64,000 nt of DNA, taken from contig NC_092580.1 in NCBI RefSeq assembly GCF_037975245.1, forward strand, positions 2,141,501 through 2,205,500. The letters run 5' to 3'. A program made the translations under genes and the position numbers. Of this stretch, positions 41,784-54,130 are shown one piece after another (within the stretch, counting starts at the first letter, position 1; every line of letters begins with the position of its first letter). Source of the stretch: Apostichopus japonicus. Its lineage: Eukaryota; Echinodermata; Holothuroidea; Aspidochirotida; Stichopodidae. The notes beneath the pieces are model-generated. The model was not told where the DNA came from, did no database searches, and worked only from the letters and a program-made list of their open reading frames with translations.

Positions 41784-44700
41784 CTGTGAAACAAAAGAAA
41801 TTGTATGAGATGGTTAAAGTGCATTTATTGGGTAAAACAACATAATTACAGAGTGCTGTTCTTTTCATGTTGTCACCTTATCTAAATTCCATGCTTAATT
41901 ATAATAATCAGATGGGATATTGATGTAGTAAGCAGAGAGTTTTATGAACTTCTAATGTAGGTTTATGATATGTAGGTTATTTGTAGGTTTACTTCATATG
42001 TACAGTAGGTTTATTTCTTTAAAAGAGCTTTCCAGGTAAGGCAGGGCAACTTTCAACATTGTCCTGAGCACTCACAAAAAAAAATTCACCTTTTCAAGAC
42101 GGAACACTTGACTTAATAATTATAGCAGTGAAAATTCCTCCACTTTGGTCGACCTTTGAACCTGATATCACCACTGCCAAACAGCTATTTTATTCTGTGT
42201 GACATTTGTGTTGAATTTGTACTCCTCTATTCAACACTATTTATATCATAACAATTGTAAAAGATTTCAAAGATATAGCAAATAAGTTTGACAGTAACAT
42301 ATGCAGGATTATGATTGGCTGAGCATAAAACACAATTTTTATATTCAAAACTTTTGAACTGAACGGAAAAACTCTATACTTTGGCACTTCTTCTTTACAT
42401 TTTCGCAGTGGATGAAACATATAATTTGCATATTTACCTGTCGCCACTCATTGACACAAAATATTCTGTAGGAATCATGGCCTAATTTGCATATTTACTT
42501 GTCTGCACTCATAGACACAAAATATTCTGTAGGAATCATTGCCTAATTTGCATATTTACTTGTCTCCACTCATAGACACAAAATATTCTGTAGGAATCAT
42601 TGCCTAATTTGCATATTTACCTGTCGCCACTCATTGACACAAAATATTCTGTAGGAATCATGGCCTAATTTGCATATTTACTTGTCTGCACTCATAGACA
42701 CAAAATATTCTGTAGGAATCATTGCCTAATTTGCATATTTACTTGTCTCCACTCTAGACACAAAATATTCTGTAGGAATCATTGCCTAATTTGCATATTT
42801 ACTTGTCTCCACTCATAGACACAAAATATTCTGTAGGAATCATTGCCTAATTTGCATATTTACTTGTCTCCACTCATATACACAAAATATTCTGTAGGAA
42901 TCATTGCCTAATTTGTGTATTTACCTGTCTCCACTCATAGACACAAAATATTCTGTAGCTAATTTGCATATTTACCTGTCTCCACTCATTGACACAGAAT
43001 ATTCTGTAGGAATCATGGCCTTATTTGTGTATTTACTTGTCTCCACTCATAGACACAAAATATTCTGTAGGAATCATTGCCTAATTTGCATATTTACTTG
43101 TCTCCACTCATAGACACAAAATATTCTGTAGGAATCATGGCCTAATTTGCATATTTACTTGTCTCCACTCATTGACACAAAATATTCTGTAGGAATCATG
43201 GCCTAATTTGTGTATTTACTTGTCTCCACTCATAGACACAAAATATTCTGTAGGAATCATTGCCTAATTTGCATATTTACTTGTCTCCACTCATAGACAC
43301 AAAATATTCTGTAGGAATCATTGCCTAATTTGTGTATTTACCTGTCTCCACTCATAGACACAAAATATTCTGTAGCTAATTTGCATATTTACCTGTCTCC
43401 ACTCATTGACACAGAATATTCTGTAGGAATCATGGCCTTATTTGTGTATTTACTTGTCTCCACTCATAGACACAAAATATTCTGTAGGAATCATTGCCTA
43501 ATTTGCATATTTACTTGTCTCCACTCATAGACACAAAATATTCTGTAGGAATCATGGCCTAATTTGCATATTTACTTGTCTCCACTCATTGACACAAAAT
43601 ATTCTGTAGGAATCATGGCCTAATTTGTGTATTTACTTGTCTCCACTCATAGACACAAAATATTCTGTAGCTAATTTGCGTATTTACCTGTCTCCACTCA
43701 TTGACACAGAATATTCTGTAGGAATCGTTGCCATATTTCCCAATCCCAAACAGTTCTTCTGGATATTTCCAATCTTTTGTCAAAAACTCATCTGTAATAA
43801 AAAGGAATAAGATCGATGTATTCTACATTTCAACAGATCTAACAATAATGAAATCATTTGAAATCATTTGGTATATAACTTGCAAGGGTTCAACCCACAA
43901 GTCCTCCTCTAAGCCTAGTGAAGCTCGATTTCAGAGAAGATTGGGGTAGTTTTACGCATACCTGATTGATCACTAGAGGAAGCGTTTTATACTGTGCACC
44001 CACTCCAGCCCTGATTTGAGACGCTCAGATCTGTAGAGGCTGTTGTACTGTTTTGTCCAGCATAGGACTACTGATGTAGGTTCCTATCAATTCTTGATCA
44101 GACAAACCTTCAGGTGAGCTAATGTCTCCATTTAACAACTTTATATGAGTTAAGTTATTAAGTAACTTTATGCTTCTTAATGACATTCTAGGAAATAAAG
44201 AGTAAATCATGCTTAGAAAATCAAAAAGAGAAAGAAAAGGAGTAAAATATCTAGCAATGAGAACATAAAGTATCTCTACCTGAAAATCTGATCATCATTT
44301 TAGCTCTTTTCTCGTGAAGTCCTAATGTCCAGATCATGTCTGCAATTGGCTTCCAGTCTGCTTTCTGTGTGACCTCGGGGGAAGGGTACTTGTCAAGGAA
44401 CTGCCACAGGATAGGAATCGCTTTCACACCTGATATTAAAATAATAATAGTAATCAGCAGTTATTTTTACGACGCTTAATGTGGGAGAAACCCGCAAGGG
44501 CTTATGGAATTACAACTCACATGTCGGGTGGCTTTCAATTCAACATTTTTAGCTCAAATTTGGAATCTTTTCAATTTAGAAAGTCATTCAGATGGGAAAA
44601 CCGTAGATTTCTCATGGATTAAAAATCCACCTTACTATGACCCGGCCGGGTATCAACCCGGAACCTCCCGATTGCTAAGCCTCATTGCTTCAAATGCCAC

Positions 44701-45875
44701 CGCCTTTATCCACTCGGCCACATCACCGGTAACAACGGAAACTTAGAACAAGTTATATGCAATAGCAAGACATCACATATGGTTTAATGAGTTAAAACAC
44801 TAAGCTAGCATATGAAGCACTCAAGGCACATGCCAAACTACAGTATCCTACTACACTACTTTCACTAGTGATCAAGACCCATGCAGTTCCAACCAGCTAT
44901 GGGCCTTAACTATCTCATCCCTATCTATGAAATGTTTATGGGAATGAGATCTTGTAGTCAATTGGCTAGTTGCAGCCTATTAGTGCTCATTCGGTATCCA
45001 TAGCAACGATTACCATGGAAATGCATGATGTGGAAAATTGACAAGTGAGGGTTCTATTTTGGGGTCAGGTGACTTAACTTGTCCATTTGTGTGTGTGCAT
45101 GAGTGGTTAAAAATAGTGTGTCACTAACACCTCCCAATGGACTTGAAACTTGGTTGGTATTTGCCTGGGTGTGGGATGAACTACATCTGTGACATATGAC
45201 ATCATAGTTCAAAGGTCCAATAACCTCAAGACCCAGCATTTTGGTTGTGATGTGATGCCAAAATGGCAAACTTGATGAGACCATCAGACATGTTACTTAA
45301 CAAAAACTGGCTGAAAGCATCATGCCCATACAGGAAGTGAAATCTGTTTGACTAATGTTTGAATGAAATGTTTACAGCCTATTCATTAATGTAAAATGTA
45401 AAAAGGTCAATAGGTCAGTGAGTTGAAGGACACTGGGTGTATCATGATCACCGGACCTTCAGAGTGATTACATCACAGTGGTCTTGTGCCCAAAATTTAG
45501 GATGAAATCTGCGTATGTATATTTGTTTGATATTTCAAACTTTTTATTTTGAGCTATATTCTTTTATCCTTAATACTTGTTTTGCAAACCAGTAAATTTT
45601 TAGACATTCAAAGCTTCTATGAGTAAAGAAATAATTCATATAAGACAGCGCTATTTCAGTCCCCTGTTTCAAGTTAATGCACTCACCTGTTGTTTTGTTC
45701 AAAAATATGGTGGCCACAAGCAACTTCCAAGGATCATGAAATAAGTTCTCTTGAACCAAATTGTACGGTGACTTTGGTGGGGTCCACTTTTCTCCTTTGA
45801 CTTTGGATTGTAAACTGGAGGGTGTCGTCTTGAAATAAGGGCTTGTCCTTCCTCTGGATCTCAATGTTCTGGTTA
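41709..45875 (-). CDS. MBD4: MBD4 glycosylase domain (four 3' exons, 172 aa)
   Basis: C-terminal HhH-GPD mismatch glycosylase of MBD4, which removes thymine or uracil opposite guanine at deaminated CpG sites. Exons 45875-45687, 44429-44280, 43791-43688 and 41783-41709 join in phases 1, 1, 0 and end at TAG. Conserved blocks as in human MBD4: [52 protein letters not shown], the helix-hairpin-helix [20 protein letters not shown] with the catalytic Asp in GNDSY, and [12 protein letters not shown]. All key residues are present. Upstream exons linking to the methyl-CpG-binding part at 56-61 kb were not found; see that entry. A tandem array of exon-derived units fills the last intron. Confidence 0.95.
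42420..43738. repeat. 61-bp minisatellite made of the MBD4 catalytic exon's 3' end and splice donor, about 22 units
   Basis: On the minus strand each unit reads GGCAATGATTCCTACAGAAT, then ATTTTGTGTCTATGAGTGGA, GACAAGTAAATATGCAAATT and AG. That is, codons [15 protein letters not shown], a usable GTAAAT donor and about 17 intron bases. Unit length is 61, with a few 50-bp units. A higher-order repeat of 417 bp is visible: 42904-43257 recurs at 43321-43674. The units lie immediately 3' of the true exon. Confidence 0.96.
43688..43791 (-). CDS. MBD4: MBD4 catalytic exon (helix-hairpin-helix and catalytic Asp)
   Basis: Acceptor TTTTATTACAG and donor CAG|GTAAAT. Encodes [20 protein letters not shown] followed by [15 protein letters not shown]. 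The 3' 44 bases plus the donor are the source of the adjoining 61-bp array. This is the only copy with the full exon. Confidence 0.95.
44280..44429 (-). CDS. MBD4: MBD4 exon: central glycosylase helices
   Basis: 150 bases, donor G|GTAGAG. Encodes [30 protein letters not shown] and [12 protein letters not shown]. Confidence 0.94.
44455..44730 (-). mobile_element. tRNA-Ser-derived SINE, family B
   Basis: The minus-strand head has a perfect A box TGGCCGAGTGG (44720-44710) and a T-arm CCGGGTTGATACCCGG (B box). The arrangement is like tRNA-Ser(UGA) with degenerate anticodon stem. An unrelated body of about 190 bp follows, with a poly(ATT)-like tail. Lies in an MBD4 intron. Confidence 0.8.
45687..45875 (-). 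CDS. MBD4: MBD4 exon: N-terminal part of the glycosylase domain
   Basis: Acceptor TTGTCTTATTTCAG and donor G|GTGAGT. Encodes a basic linker [14 protein letters not shown], then [20 protein letters not shown] and [14 protein letters not shown]. Starts in phase 1, so a preceding coding exon must exist. Confidence 0.94.
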
Positions 45876-46004
45876 CTGAAATAAGACAAAACAATGTCAA
45901 ATTAATATAAATATCCAACAAAGCTCAAGCCAAATTTATTAGCACTGCAACAGTAGCCCATACAAGCAGTACAGTAGATTCTGATCTTTTGAATGCCTCA
46001 TACA

Positions 46005-46240
46005 AGGAGTGTCAGCTCAGTGGTTAACGCCAGTGCCTTCAAATCATAAGCTCCCCAGTTGGAGTCACTCCAAGATTAATGTATGTCGTCCAGTTACAGA
46101 GTTGTTGACAATTGACAATTCATAATCATAGATGTTAAATATGAATCTAAGAGACTGACTTCGGTCAGCTTGCGGCTTTGATAAGCCAATGAGGCTTCTT
46201 CGCGAGTTCCTGCTTGCAGGAAGATCTAAAATACATACAT
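46005..46240 (+). mobile_element. tRNA-derived SINE, family A, fuller copy
   Basis: Starts with an A-box-like TCAGCTCAGTGGTTAACGCC, a B-box-like AGTTGGAGTCACTCC, then the body and tail shared with the copy at 318-505 (minus). Confidence 0.85.
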
Positions 46241-48338
46241 TTACCAAAGATGTACAAAATACATGGCAAATTTGGTTGTTTTTTCATAGATCCCATACCC
46301 ATTTAGGGTGCTCACAGCTGCATCCGCATACATGCACAAGTAAACTGGTCAAGAAACCTGATGTGTTGCAGTAGAAGTTTGAAATATTTTGTATTTAGCT
46401 TTGTGGTAATTAACATATATATACATAATTTATCTCTACAAGTAGAACAGTTGAAGAAGTGTTATATGAAGTTTTATACAAATTACCAACCACACTCACA
46501 TACCATGAGTTCAATTGCATCATTCTGATACAGTGGCATTTAAACTCCATCCCTCTCCCCCCCCCCCCCACTTCCCCTTACCACCCTACAGTGTCTTATC
46601 CCAAGTCTCAGGAGTCAGGAGTATTAAAGGGACAGGCACAACATTAATTTTAGTATCTTGTAGACCAATACAAAGTATTCTGCTATCAGTACAGGTTGCA
46701 TTTCTACACCACCTTTAAGTTTGGCATTTAAACACCTGAGGCCTATTAATGAAATTGGCAGAATTGTCTAACACACACAGACCATGTCAGTACCTCAGTA
46801 ATGTAACACATGTATGTAACATAAAACTCACTGGGTACACATACGGCTTGCACGTTATTAACAAGTAATAAGGTACACCAGGACCAATGGAATTGAATGC
46901 CATCCAAGGATGATGTGTTGCTCATAAGAAATTGTTTGGATGAGCAACAAGAATTTATAAAACAATGAATTATCATTGACATGCATTAAAGGAGCCTTCC
47001 AGAGTTCTAGCGTATCATAACGGTGACTGCCTCATAAACCGCAACTCGTCTGAGTTGGTGATAGTCTACTTTGATGTCTGCATCAGTATTAAAACTCTTA
47101 CAAATGAGATCTCTTTAAACTCAATTGTAATCTCACTATATATAAATAATTCCATTGTATAAAAGTTGCTAACTGTGCAACTTCATCAAAATGGCACACT
47201 GCCAAAAGCCAGAGGATGGAATACCTTATGAACCAGTGTTATCACCCTATACAGCAGACTTTCTGAATAGGTGAACCACAGGGTCAAATCCATCCTGCTA
47301 AAAGGACTTCCATCTGAACCCACCCAAGAATAAGCCCATAATCTTGCACTTAAATCATATGCGGGCCCGTCAGGAATTGTAAGCTTGAGCAACATACTAG
47401 CCTATGTTGCTCAATTTAGATGTAGAGAGATGTTGGTTCACTTTGTACTTTTGCTCCATCATATGCTTTTCTCTGGTTCTCGTAGAAATCTATCGAAAAC
47501 CCCTGCAGTAACTGTAGTACATACAGCACCAGTTCTAACAATAATCATAGATATGTCTGGAAAACATACCGCATTAATTCCAGTCATAGAAATCATCCTA
47601 TTGCCTTGGTTAAACTGGTACCGCTTTTCTCATAGTGAAAGTTTTCAGCTCATCAAACAGCTCTGAAAGCCCCTCCCCCCCCCACCTCCACTTCCTGTCA
47701 CCTTCCCCAAAGAAATTTACAAAAAGACTTTACAAATGAATTGCCAAAGTCTACATATGTCAATATCATCATCATCCTTTATTCAACAATGACCGATTCC
47801 GGTAGAAAATTTCTACAGCATAAACTGACTCTTACAGAATAATTCATTACAGTTTTCTCTTTTGGCAGACTATTGAACTAATCCAGCACAAAATAACTCA
47901 CAGATTGTGGAGTAGTGGACTTCAATGATTTCTTAATGTTTATGGCAAAGAAATATATGAATAAAAATGAGATTGGTTCAATTCTTACAAAAGCAAAAGG
48001 ACGTTCTTTCTAAATTGATTTTACATATTTCTCAAATTACATGAAACACAATGGGCCACAATGACAAGGATCTTTAGATTACACCTGTATTTTGAAGTTA
48101 CTCTCATTTTACCGTAATGTGACATGGTTTTACCATACAAAGTGGCTTTAAAGGACCGATAACAGAGTACCCTTTAAACGTGACACAACCTAGTTTACCA
48201 CCCTTGTAACAGGAATGGTGACGTTATATACATATTCAACACAAGTTTGTCATTATTAAGTAAAGCATTACATGTTTAATTTGTGGGAAACACATGATTC
48301 ATTATTGGATGTAACCCTTACAGACTATTGTTAATGAA

Positions 48339-48906
48339 CAATAGTCCAGTGGTTATAGCCACACATCTCTTATTAAGTTTCAGGGGCATCTAGCCACGCC
48401 CAAACTCAACAATAGTCCAGTGGTTATAGCCAAACATCTCATATTAAGTTTGAGGGGTATCTAGCCACGCCCAAACTCAACAATAGTCCAGTGGTTATAG
48501 CCATAAATCTCTTATTAAGTTTGAGGGGTATCTAGCCACGCCCAAACTCAACAATAGTCCAATGGTTATAGCCATAAATCTCTTATTAAGTTTGAGGGGT
48601 ATCTAGCCACGCCCAAACTCAACAATAGTCCAATGGTTATAGCCATACATCTCTTATTAAGTTTGAGGGTTATCTAGCCACGCCCAAACTCAACAATAGT
48701 CCAATGGTTATAGCCATACATCTCTTATTAAGTTTGAGGGGTATCTAGCCACGCCCAAACTCAACAATAGTCCAATGGTTATAGCCATACATCTCTTATT
48801 AAGTTTGAGGGGTATCTAGCCACGCCCAAACTCAACAATAGTCCAATGGTTATAGCCATACATCTCTTATTAAGTTTGAGGGGTATCTAGCCACACCCAA
48901 ACTCAA
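48339..48906. repeat. 71-bp minisatellite, eight units
   Basis: The unit starts CAATAGTCCAATGGTTATAG and ends TCTAGCCACGCCCAAACTCAA. Copies are over 90 percent identical by eye; the first two carry AGTGG instead of AATGG. Confidence 0.95.
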
Positions 48907-51900
48907 CAGAAGGCGCTCTCATATCAGTCCTATCTACAGTAGTTCTGCGATACAGGACAAGTTGCAGTCTCTACCTGCAGATCATATTAAACAGTACCGT
49001 GACTTGATCACAGGTAGTATTTACAACTTACTTCAAACTTATTAAAGAAAGAATCTTTTTAAATATATTTTGAAGTTTTCAAGACAAACTCATTGTTTCA
49101 TGCACCTTAACTAGTGTCTGCATTTGGCCCCCTCACAAGTGGAACTATGAACTAGTCAATCAACTAGTGCATCTGTATTCAAGTTGATGCTATGAGTTTG
49201 CAACCTTGTGCGCACTTTCACACAATCGTGTTACTTTCATATAGAGATCTGTGTGCACTATAGAACATGTGTTAATAGGACGTTTCTTTGATATAGAGAT
49301 CTGTTAAACTATAGAACATGTGTTCATAGGACTGATATGACAGTACTTTCTGTAGAAACACTGGAGAACCACCATTTTGTGCGAATAAAACATGATACAA
49401 ATTTACAACGGAAAACAAAAATACAGTTATCAACAGTTTGTAAACTATCACTACAAATGATAGATTTATGTTGTCCAACAACACAATGTTGAGCAATGTA
49501 CTTGAAAAGTTTTGCAAGTGTTTGCTTTGCAAAAGTTCCAGTACGGTCTGATGTAAATAATACTTTTAAATATCATTCTCAAACATCAGCGTAATGCCAC
49601 TGGAAATAAAAATGGAGGATATCACATAGATCTTGCTATTCACTTGAGACAATAAATTGCACATGTTCTACTAAGAAAAGACCACAGAGAAAAGCAGGAA
49701 ATTAATTCTCTCACTGAAAATAAAGTTGACAAAGGGAATATTTCCAATTCTATTCTCTGAATACAGTTTATTATTTCTCTTCAATATTCAGAACGGGTTG
49801 TATCTCCAGAATTAGAACCATAAATAAATGCCTTAATTCAACAAATAGTATACTTTCATATTTGTACATTAAAATGAAAATGCATGTTATAATAATAAGT
49901 ACAAGCAAGGTATAGGAGCAAACTAGAGCAACTAAATTAACAAAATAATGCGCAAAGGTTATACAGTCAGCAAACTTCAATCCATGTCAATTTAATTTAT
50001 AATCTTACGTTGATTCTTTTTACTAGAAGGTAAAAAGGAGCAGACATAAATGGATACAAAAACAATTAAGAATGAGCTTGACCGCATGGCTTGATTGCCA
50101 GATGAAATAATATAAATCAAAACCCTGAAATAACCACCCCCCCCACCCTCACCATCACCTCAAAAAAAAACCAAAAAACAAGCATACCTAAACAAACCCC
50201 CACAAATCAGGAAATTTCATTTGTACAAGTCAAAGAAAGCCAATACAAGATTTTTACAGCAAAATTTACAAGAAAAGTTACTTCCACAGACCCCCCCCCC
50301 CGCCATCTATTACTTACACAAACTGTTCACGTAAATTGTTGATTAAATCTGATAGATTTTCACATGCTGATTATAATAAGTAAACAAATATTTTTTTTTC
50401 AGGCTGAAGAATTTTATGACATCCAACACGCAGTTTCCGAAAAAAATCAGGCATACAGAATATAACAATTATCTTTTTGCTGTTAAAATCTGGCAACTTT
50501 GGCTGTAAATGACAATCCAAAGCAACAATACACCCTGCAAACTCTCTTGGCAAATATCTTAGTGGATTGTACCCGGACAAAACCAAAGATTTGACTGCAG
50601 TTAACATTGATTTTTCCTCTCTAATTTTTGATGTATTGATGTTGTCCATGAAAGGTTGAAGATATGAGTCTTCCTGTAAGGGCAAACTTATGCTGACATC
50701 AGTACTTCAATTTCCTGTATTGGTTACTCTAATCCAACAGCGACTCTTAAGGCTGATCATATCTTGAATGTATCCTTAACAACATAAAAGAGGTTCCTTT
50801 AAATCCAACAATTGTCTGTTTCTGTATCGGACGTACTGGTCTATAAAACCAAAGTCTAACCAGCCAATTCTAGCCAAAATAGGACAAATTTCTTAGGTGG
50901 ATCAACTTTAATGTCAATACTGAGTAACGCTTGGTTACGATTGGAACCATTGCCAGATGCAATAAGAAAAGTTCCTAAAAGCTGTATTTTGCCTTGGGTT
51001 AAAATATGGGCACAATTTTGTCCATGCCATGTGATGTTTTTACATATATGAATCAATCTCAATCTTAGAATAAACAAATGTTTTGCTGCTGCTTGTCAAA
51101 GAAGATTCAAGTGTATAACCTGACAATACAGAACATTTTTTGTCCCAAAACATTTAATTAAAATGGCTTGAATTTGTTCACAGTTTAAGTTTATGACTAC
51201 TTTCATTGTTGCAGATCGCATGTTTTGTTGGGGGGACTACAGCAAAAATACTGGTTCTCTGTACCTAGGCTTATCTTTTGCAGTTTAATATACTACAACT
51301 AGATTGTGATCAATGCTAACACCAAATACAGCTTTAGAGAATTTTTACCAGCAAAAAACTGTTGAAATATGACAGCCTCCTGCAGAGATAAGTTGAAAGC
51401 TTTCACAGGATCTGTTACATTAATATATGAAGTGACCTAAGTGACGAGTCACACTGTTGCCTTTTTATAATTCCCAAGCGAGAATTTCAACTTAACGATT
51501 AAACAAAACTAAACAAATAAACACAATTTGGACATTCCAACAGTATTTTTAACTAGGAAGACTACTATATTAAACAAGCAACAGTCTAACATGCTGAAAC
51601 AAAGTAATGGGTTTGTTTCTCTTGCTTTTTTCAAATCATCAAAAGAGTCTTTTTTTTTGCCTTCCAAACTCTAATAACATTAATTTTTTGAAGGATTTGG
51701 ACTTGGAATGTAATTTGTAAAAGTGCAATTTTACTGATATTTTTTCTGTATTTAAAAGCAATACAGTATCATCACAGCCAAATCATTCTAATCAAAAATG
51801 AATATTCATAGATCTAGCTATTTCCAAGTATCCATGATTAAGTCCAATTTTGCTTGTCCTAGTTTGACAAAACACCATGATTTACATAGATTATGTTTCT

Positions 51901-53734
51901 CTTGTGAAAGATGCCAAGTACAAAAATGAGTATTGAAGAATCAAACATGAATTGGTCCAAACTCTATACTCTGTAAGTATGTTCACTTCTTAATTAAGAT
52001 AAGAAACCCTAAAAATATATTATAATGTCCTACAAGGTCAAGTGGTTCGTTTTCTTTTCTTCCAAACATATTAAATAAAAGATAATTTTTTTTGGCAATT
52101 AAGGCTTTTTAACAGAATCAGCTAGGTCAATGTGGCAAAAACTAAGAGATTTACTCTTAAAGAGATCATGATAGTAAAGAAAAAAACAAAGAGGTACATT
52201 AGAAATATGACAATGTGAACCAGAAGAGTCAACTGATTATGGCCAGTAGCATATTAAGGCCAATCATTGTACATTTATTTTCTCTGTTTGTACAGTTAAT
52301 GTTGTCCTAATATTGTTTCATTACCGGTGTTAACATTCGTTTATACCAGTCATCCCCCATATTCCAGATTACTAGAACACATGTGGTTAGAGCAGAACTT
52401 TCATACACGAGGGATTAGTCTTTTAGTTGGTGTGTTATTGCACATAACATATCTTTCATCTTATTTTGTATTTTAATAACACCCACCACATACCATGGAG
52501 AGTAAACATCTGTTCTTGAAATCTGTGGCCCAAATTCCTTCCAACAATGGCTGTTTGTGCTAATAATTCGCACAGACACCCAAAATGAACCTAACCAAAT
52601 AGGTATCAGTAAATATGGTAAAAAGCACATGCATTGCTAGGATAGGAGAACCACTTGTGTGCTGTCAAGCGAGAAGTAATAAGAACCCCCAGGTGACCTC
52701 TGACTCTTGTACAGCATACCAAAGCGAACTAGCAACCACTGTTGTAGAAGAGTGACTTTTATCAATCAAGGAGAAGCCATTATTCTGAATGGACTTCAAA
52801 CAGCAAACAAACAGTTTTCAGTACAAGCATAAACTGCATACTGACCTTCTTCTTTCCTGTTTAAATATTTCTTCTTCTAAATATTTTAACCATTTCTTGT
52901 TAGGAAATGAAAACCTGCCAAATCCCATGTGAACAATCCTCCATTTCACAGTGTTTGGGTCGTTCTTTAAAGGTAAAGATTCACAGAGAAACATAACAGT
53001 AGGTCTTTACAGTGGTAATACATGAGTGGGGTATTGCAATCTATTGCCAAGAAAATCACAATTAATAAACCCAATTTGTGTATTAAAGAAACCCACAAAT
53101 GGTACTGTATCTTCTCTATACTATTGAAAATGCATTAAATAGCTTTGATTTGAAGAGTGGAAAGTTGTTTATACTACAAAAGTCACAAAGACTTGTGATT
53201 GCCAGTTTGGCATTTAACTAAAAAACTTGTGAGCATCAGTTTGGCGTTTAACTAAACCTGGCGACTCCCTGGGATTACCATCAATAAATCATTTAACCTT
53301 TCTAACATTTCAAATTTGTGTATCTTGTACTAATACCTGATAATGTCAGACAACATTAACCTGCTAAGAAAGTAACTTTCACCTGTTGCTACTCTGCGAT
53401 GCTTTAAATCTAGTAGATGCCAAGATGATTTTTAATGATGCTTTGGTGTCACCATTATTGTAGGTGTGACAAAAGTAAAATGTTTCCTATACATTTGATT
53501 AGTCCAGGCAATAGAACCAACCATGTATGTTTATAGTAATAAAGCCAGTCATCTTGTTTTGCATTTACAGACGAGTTAAATACCCTGAGATTGCTACTGA
53601 GATTTTCATAGTTTTAACCCCCAAACCAGCGTAAACTTCACAAGGGACACATCAGAGAGGAGAAACCCTGGTGGGCCTGTGAGATGCTGGTACCTTTAAA
53701 CATTTTGCTGGGTACCAGAATAAACTAACATTCC

Positions 53735-54130
53735 CTGATCGCCAATGCCCCTTTTAGTTAGATTCCCTCATTGGCAATGCCCTCTTTTTGTTAGATTCCC
53801 CCAATGGCAATGCCCTCTCTGTTAGGTTCATTCATTGGCAATGCCCTCTTTTTGTTAGATTCCATCATTGGCAATGCCCTCTTTTTGTTATCTGATTCCC
53901 TCATTGGCAATGTCCTCTTTTTGTTAGATTCCCTCAATGGCAATGTCCTCTCTTTGTTAGGTTCATTCATTGGCAATGCCCTCTTTTTGTTAGATTCCAT
54001 CATTGGCAATGCCCTCTTTTTGTTATCTGATTCCCTCATTGGCAATGTCCTCTTTTTGTTATCTGATTCCCTCATTGGCAATGCCCTCTCTTTGTTAGAT
54101 TCTCTCGTTGGGGACAATGCCCTCTTTTTC
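53735..54130. repeat. 33/36-bp minisatellite, about eleven units, open on both strands
   Basis: The unit is TTAGATTCCCTCATTGGCAA plus TGCCCTCTTTTTG; a TTATCTGATT variant adds 3 bases. A 135-bp higher-order block (33+33+36+33) repeats once. Unit lengths divisible by three keep a frame open on plus (Leu/Ile-rich) and minus (ESNKKRALPM-like). One unit is 31 bp and breaks both. Confidence 0.93.

Noticed and set aside
42904-43530. Repeated 69-codon plus-strand frames inside the 61-bp array
   Set aside because: They are antisense shadows of the exon-derived units and identical only because of the 417-bp higher-order repeat.
42420-43738. CRISPR-like array reading of the regular 61-bp repeats
   Set aside because: No unique spacers; the host is eukaryotic and the unit is exon-derived.
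50009-50022. 14-base microexon candidate on the minus strand between CCTTCTAG and GTAAGA
   Set aside because: Good splice signals, but no frame or homology test is possible and such pairs arise by chance in 10 kb of AT-rich intron.
50371-50685. 104-codon minus-strand frame in the MBD4 gap
   Set aside because: No MBD4-linker similarity, ends in a poly-T-derived stretch, no flanking splice sites matching the needed phase.
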